Positions 60,837 through 64,000 of a stretch of 64,000 nucleotides of DNA are shown piece by piece; the first letter of the stretch is position 1; each line of letters opens with the position of its first letter. Source of the DNA: Volvox africanus (taxonomy: Eukaryota; Chlorophyta; Chlorophyceae; Chlamydomonadales; Volvocaceae); the NCBI GenBank assembly GCA_030268105.1, contig BSDZ01000009.1, forward strand, positions 62,001 to 126,000. Reading direction: 5' to 3'. The position numbers and the translations under genes were made by a program. Under the pieces are notes generated by a model, which saw only the letters and a list, made by a program, of their open reading frames with translations, did no database searches and was not told the origin of the DNA.

Positions 60837-63756
60837 CTGTGTTGTGGTGTAGCACAGATGCAGAGCACAGATGTGGTATGTGAAGGGGTATGTGAAGGGC
60901 AGAGCATATGATATGCTCTGGGTAGAGCATATGATGATGGGTGTGTGCTGTGGATGATGCTCTGTTGTCTGTTGTATTAACCCTATGATGATATGATCCG
61001 TCCCATTACAGGAGAGGAGCCCCTTGTAGTCTGTTGTGTAGAGTATTGTATAGTATTAGTGTAAATTTTGTGTGTGAAGTGTATCTATCTATACCCTGTG
61101 CCTCTACTCTACTGTAAAGAGTCCACAAAAGAGACCACAAAAGCGTGTGTCATTGTTGGACACAGTGTCTGTCATTGTTGGATCACAGAGGTCAGCAGAG
61201 CTTAAAAAAATGATCAAAATATGAGAGATATAGCCCCCAAAGGAGAAGGAGAAGAGAGATATAGCCTAGCACAGGATATATATATATATATAATAATACA
61301 GCAGGCGTGTCTTCTGTCCAATTTCTGTCTCGTCCAATCGTCCAAACCCTATCTATCAAGCAAAGGCAAGGCAAGCAAAGGCAAGGCCAGGAAAATAAAC
61401 TAAGGTAAAAAATTGAGTGAGAAGTCGCCCGAAAAAGAGTGAGAAAAAAAATTTCCGGGGGCCTGGCCGGCCCCCGGGCCCCCCGCGGAGGGGGGGTGGG
61501 GGAGTGAACCTTAGTGGGTTAGTGGGTACACAGGTACGTGTACACCTGTGTACGTGTGTTCGTACGATGAGGGGTTCGGAGCTTGGTTTCGGAGCTTGGT
61601 CTCCCCTTCCCCCCGGCCCCCGCCCCCGCCCCCGCCCCCTCGGCCGGCTGCGGCCCGACACTGGCACTGGGACTGGGCAAAAGGTACATCTCCTTCCTCT
61701 CATCATCCCATGTTGCCCCGGAACCTATCCCACTTCCGCCGACCAGCCGCGCATCTGATGTGCGACCGAGTCCGGGTAGGATCGAACCCACGACGCTGGG
61801 ATGAATTTTCAACTGACTCCACACCACACCTAGCTCAACCATGCACACACGCGCCACAACACCACACCACGCCATGACCTTACAGTATATTTACTATAAT
61901 AAATATATATGACTATATAAAAATCCCTAAACCCAACGGAAGGTCTCGCAGTCCTTCCATGATTTTGTAGGTTCCCGAGTGCGAAACCGTAGGGAATCAT
62001 CATCACTTATGGCGCGCATATGATGGACATCCATCGGTCTCACGCCATAAACCCAAATAGCACACATTTGGGGTATTATATATATGCTGTACACCATCTG
62101 TCTGTGCTGTCCCTTACTACATACATTCGGTGATTGTGTGGGCTCACAGAGCATGCATGTTTCATGAACAGCACACATGCATAACACTACTAGTTTTTTT
62201 ACACATTCGCTGCAATTGTCAGATATTTATAGTATGGTATATAGCACACATTTTATCACTAATTGTAGGATTTTGTTGTCACGCCGCCATCTTTTGTGCC
62301 GCCGCAACAAAGTGCCACCCACAAGTAAGTCAAGCATTAGACATCCTCATTCTTACTTATATATTGTTAACAAAATCGTTGAATGCTAAATTGACGCCGC
62401 AGGAAAAGCTTCGTGTATTGGTGCGTCGCCATGGAGAGCATCAGAGGCGTCACGTCTCTGACGAGACGGCGAAATCGGTCTCTACACTGCGTCGACAAGG
62501 TAAAAGTGGGACACAGTGGATGTAGTGATGCGTGAAGGGACTGGGTCGACGTGGTGGCGTTGTGTTGTGGCGGCGCACTGGGATTGAGAATGGCGGCGGG
62601 ACTCATAGCTATACGGGCTGCATGTAAAAAGAGGATCTAATAGTATTATGATGATGACAATAGTATGATAATCTATCCAATGAACAAATCTCTGTGCGTT
62701 TCCCTTGGGGCTGCTGCTACCCTGTTCCTCTGCTCGCTCCTTTAGGAATTCACCTCATTTAAGCCGCCATGGGCTTAACTTGGAAAGGGCTTCTGGTGGT
62801 AGTAGTATATTTACCGCTCCGTCCGTCGTAGCAACGCTGTTGTGGTTGCAGCTTCAGCCCACAGCTCTGATGCCTCGCCTGAAGGGATTTCTGGTGAGGA
62901 GGGGAGAGTGGCACGTAGGCGTGTGGGGTGTGTGGAGGGATCGGAGGATGGACGCAGGGAGGCTGACGCAGGGAGGCTGACGCAGTGGTGGTGGTGGTGG
63001 TCGTGGTGGTCGTCTTCGTCTCCTGTGTCTTCTTCTTCGACGTGGTGGTCGTGGTGGTCGTCATTGTGGTGGTGGTGGTGGTGGCGGGCGAAGGGGTGAC
63101 GGGTCTGTGTGTGTGGGGGGGGGGGGGTGAGGGACCGGAATTAGGCTGCAGGAGTGATATGAAACACGTGTGGTGGTGGAGGGGTCATTTGTTCAAGTTG
63201 AAAGGGATATTGCCGTACCGTGTTGATGTGCTTTGTGCCCCGGCATGTAAACATATGAACGTGTGTTTGTTCTTCGTGTTGTCTTTCCATGCTGTTTGTA
63301 GGAACACAGGGGAGACGCAGCAGCACATGCCCAGGTGAGGAAAAGGGGGGGGGGGGGGACAACATACTGGAACGGGGGTAATCTGCGGGAATACTTCAAG
63401 GTACATAATACATATGCATGTCAAGGGGCTACTCGTAGTGCGGGGTTTGCACACGGGCGTGTGGGGTGTTGGGGGGAGTGTGGACCGAAGCCCTCAGCAC
63501 TGATTGTGTGGGCTCACAGAGCATGTTTCATGAACAGCACACATGCATAACACCACAGCTACCACCATCCAGAAGACCGATGACAACTGAGACACAGACC
63601 TTAGACTGCCAATCCTGCAGAAACAAATAAAGTAATCAACTATTGGATGCAGATGGGCTCCTTGAAGAGTGCTAGACCCAGCCAGGGGTGACCATGTAGC
63701 CATACAGGATGCCAGCTGATGGATACTTGTGCAACATGCCAAGTGCTGGGTCACGG
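60397..63756 (+). repeat. 9.1-kb unit, copy R3 (ends at telomere-type tract)
   Basis: It matches R0 (1-3360) with the same total length, so small run-length differences cancel (a shorter TA run near 60807, a longer G run near 63347). Like R0 it takes the 3105-3361 tail rather than the minisatellite half and stops at telomere-type repeats. Candidate exons lie at 62269-62324, 62403-62499, 62746-62893 and 63302-63334. Confidence 0.95.
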
Positions 63757-63760
63757 ACAA

Positions 63761-63811
63761 ACCCTAAAACCCTAAAACCCTAAAAACCTAAAACCCTAAA
63801 ACCCTAAAACC
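63761..63811. repeat. Interstitial telomere-type repeat (CCCTAAAA)n
   Basis: About six units of CCCTAAAA, one altered (AAAAACCT), lie between copy R3 and sequence shared with the recombinase flank. CCCTAAAA/TTTTAGGG is the Chlamydomonas telomere repeat. The C-rich strand is on the plus strand, the orientation expected if the chromosome end lay to the left and the recombinase flank to the right. The tract is internal, so it records a former end, a fusion or a telomere-seeded insertion. Confidence 0.85.
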
Positions 63812-64000
63812 CTAATACAGCGCCAATCTATGGACTGTTTGTATACTTCAGGAGGTGCTTGTGACCCAAGAAGAGGCACATTCAAAATTTCGTTTACTAC
63901 GTATGTACATTATATTAATATAATAGCTTCTCATGAAAATTTGTTCTCAATGTACTTGTAGGATTTGAAAAGGCATTTCAGGAGCATTCATAGAATACGT
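63812..64000. repeat. Exact duplicate of the recombinase 5' flank (4132-4320)
   Basis: All 189 bases, from CTAATACAGCGCC to the window end, are identical to 4132-4320 (offset 59680). The match is cut only by the window edge, so the duplication probably continues into another recombinase copy. Confidence 0.95.

Overview
The window is eukaryotic and almost entirely repetitive, with one recognisable protein gene. Spliceosomal introns (GTATGT/GTAAGT donors, pyrimidine-rich AG acceptors), large satellite and minisatellite arrays, and an interstitial tract of CCCTAAAA (TTTTAGGG on the other strand) suggest a subtelomeric or otherwise heterochromatic chromosome segment. TTTTAGGG is the Chlamydomonas-type telomere repeat, so a green alga is the best guess. 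The organism is not proven: some other lineages, such as certain apicomplexans, use the same motif. No rRNA, intact tRNA, bacterial operon or CRISPR array was found.

Layout. 1-3361: right-hand part of a 9.1-kb repeat unit (copy R0). 3362-3690: degenerate telomere-like tract, followed by a 28-bp minisatellite (3705-3990). 4000-5400: non-coding. 5403-9149: an intron-containing tyrosine recombinase (YR) gene, followed by a 35-bp-arm hairpin (9242-9323). 10120-11685: first array of a 160-bp satellite, followed by a GTG-rich minisatellite to 12240. 12840-21440: composite tandem repeat built from 441-, 958- and 1377-bp unit forms that share an AT-rich core. 22107-39829: second 160-bp satellite array, about 110 monomers with 15-22-mer higher-order repeats. 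40130-43565: about 45 copies of a 76-bp GTG-rich minisatellite. 43957-51272 (R1, left-truncated), 51273-60396 (R2, complete) and 60397-63756 (R3, partial): tandem copies of the 9.1-kb unit. R1 and R2 each contain three nested minisatellites (purine-rich about 24 bp, 16 bp, 31 bp). 63761-63811: nearly perfect telomere-type repeats. 63812-64000: an exact copy of 4132-4320.

The left edge of the window (R0, telomere-like tract, YR flank) therefore recurs at the right edge (R3, telomere tract, YR flank), offset by 59.7-60.4 kb. The simplest reading is that the window covers about one period of a very large (about 60 kb) higher-order duplication containing the YR gene, both satellites and the 9.1-kb repeats. 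A second YR copy would then lie just beyond the right edge.

The YR gene is the only coding sequence I support. It keeps the R...K...R...Y catalytic series and a plausible core-binding region. It is either a Crypton-like or other YR mobile element, or a captured recombinase travelling with the duplicated block. The long open frames in the minisatellites follow from repeat periods that are not multiples of three and lack stops; I do not treat them as genes.
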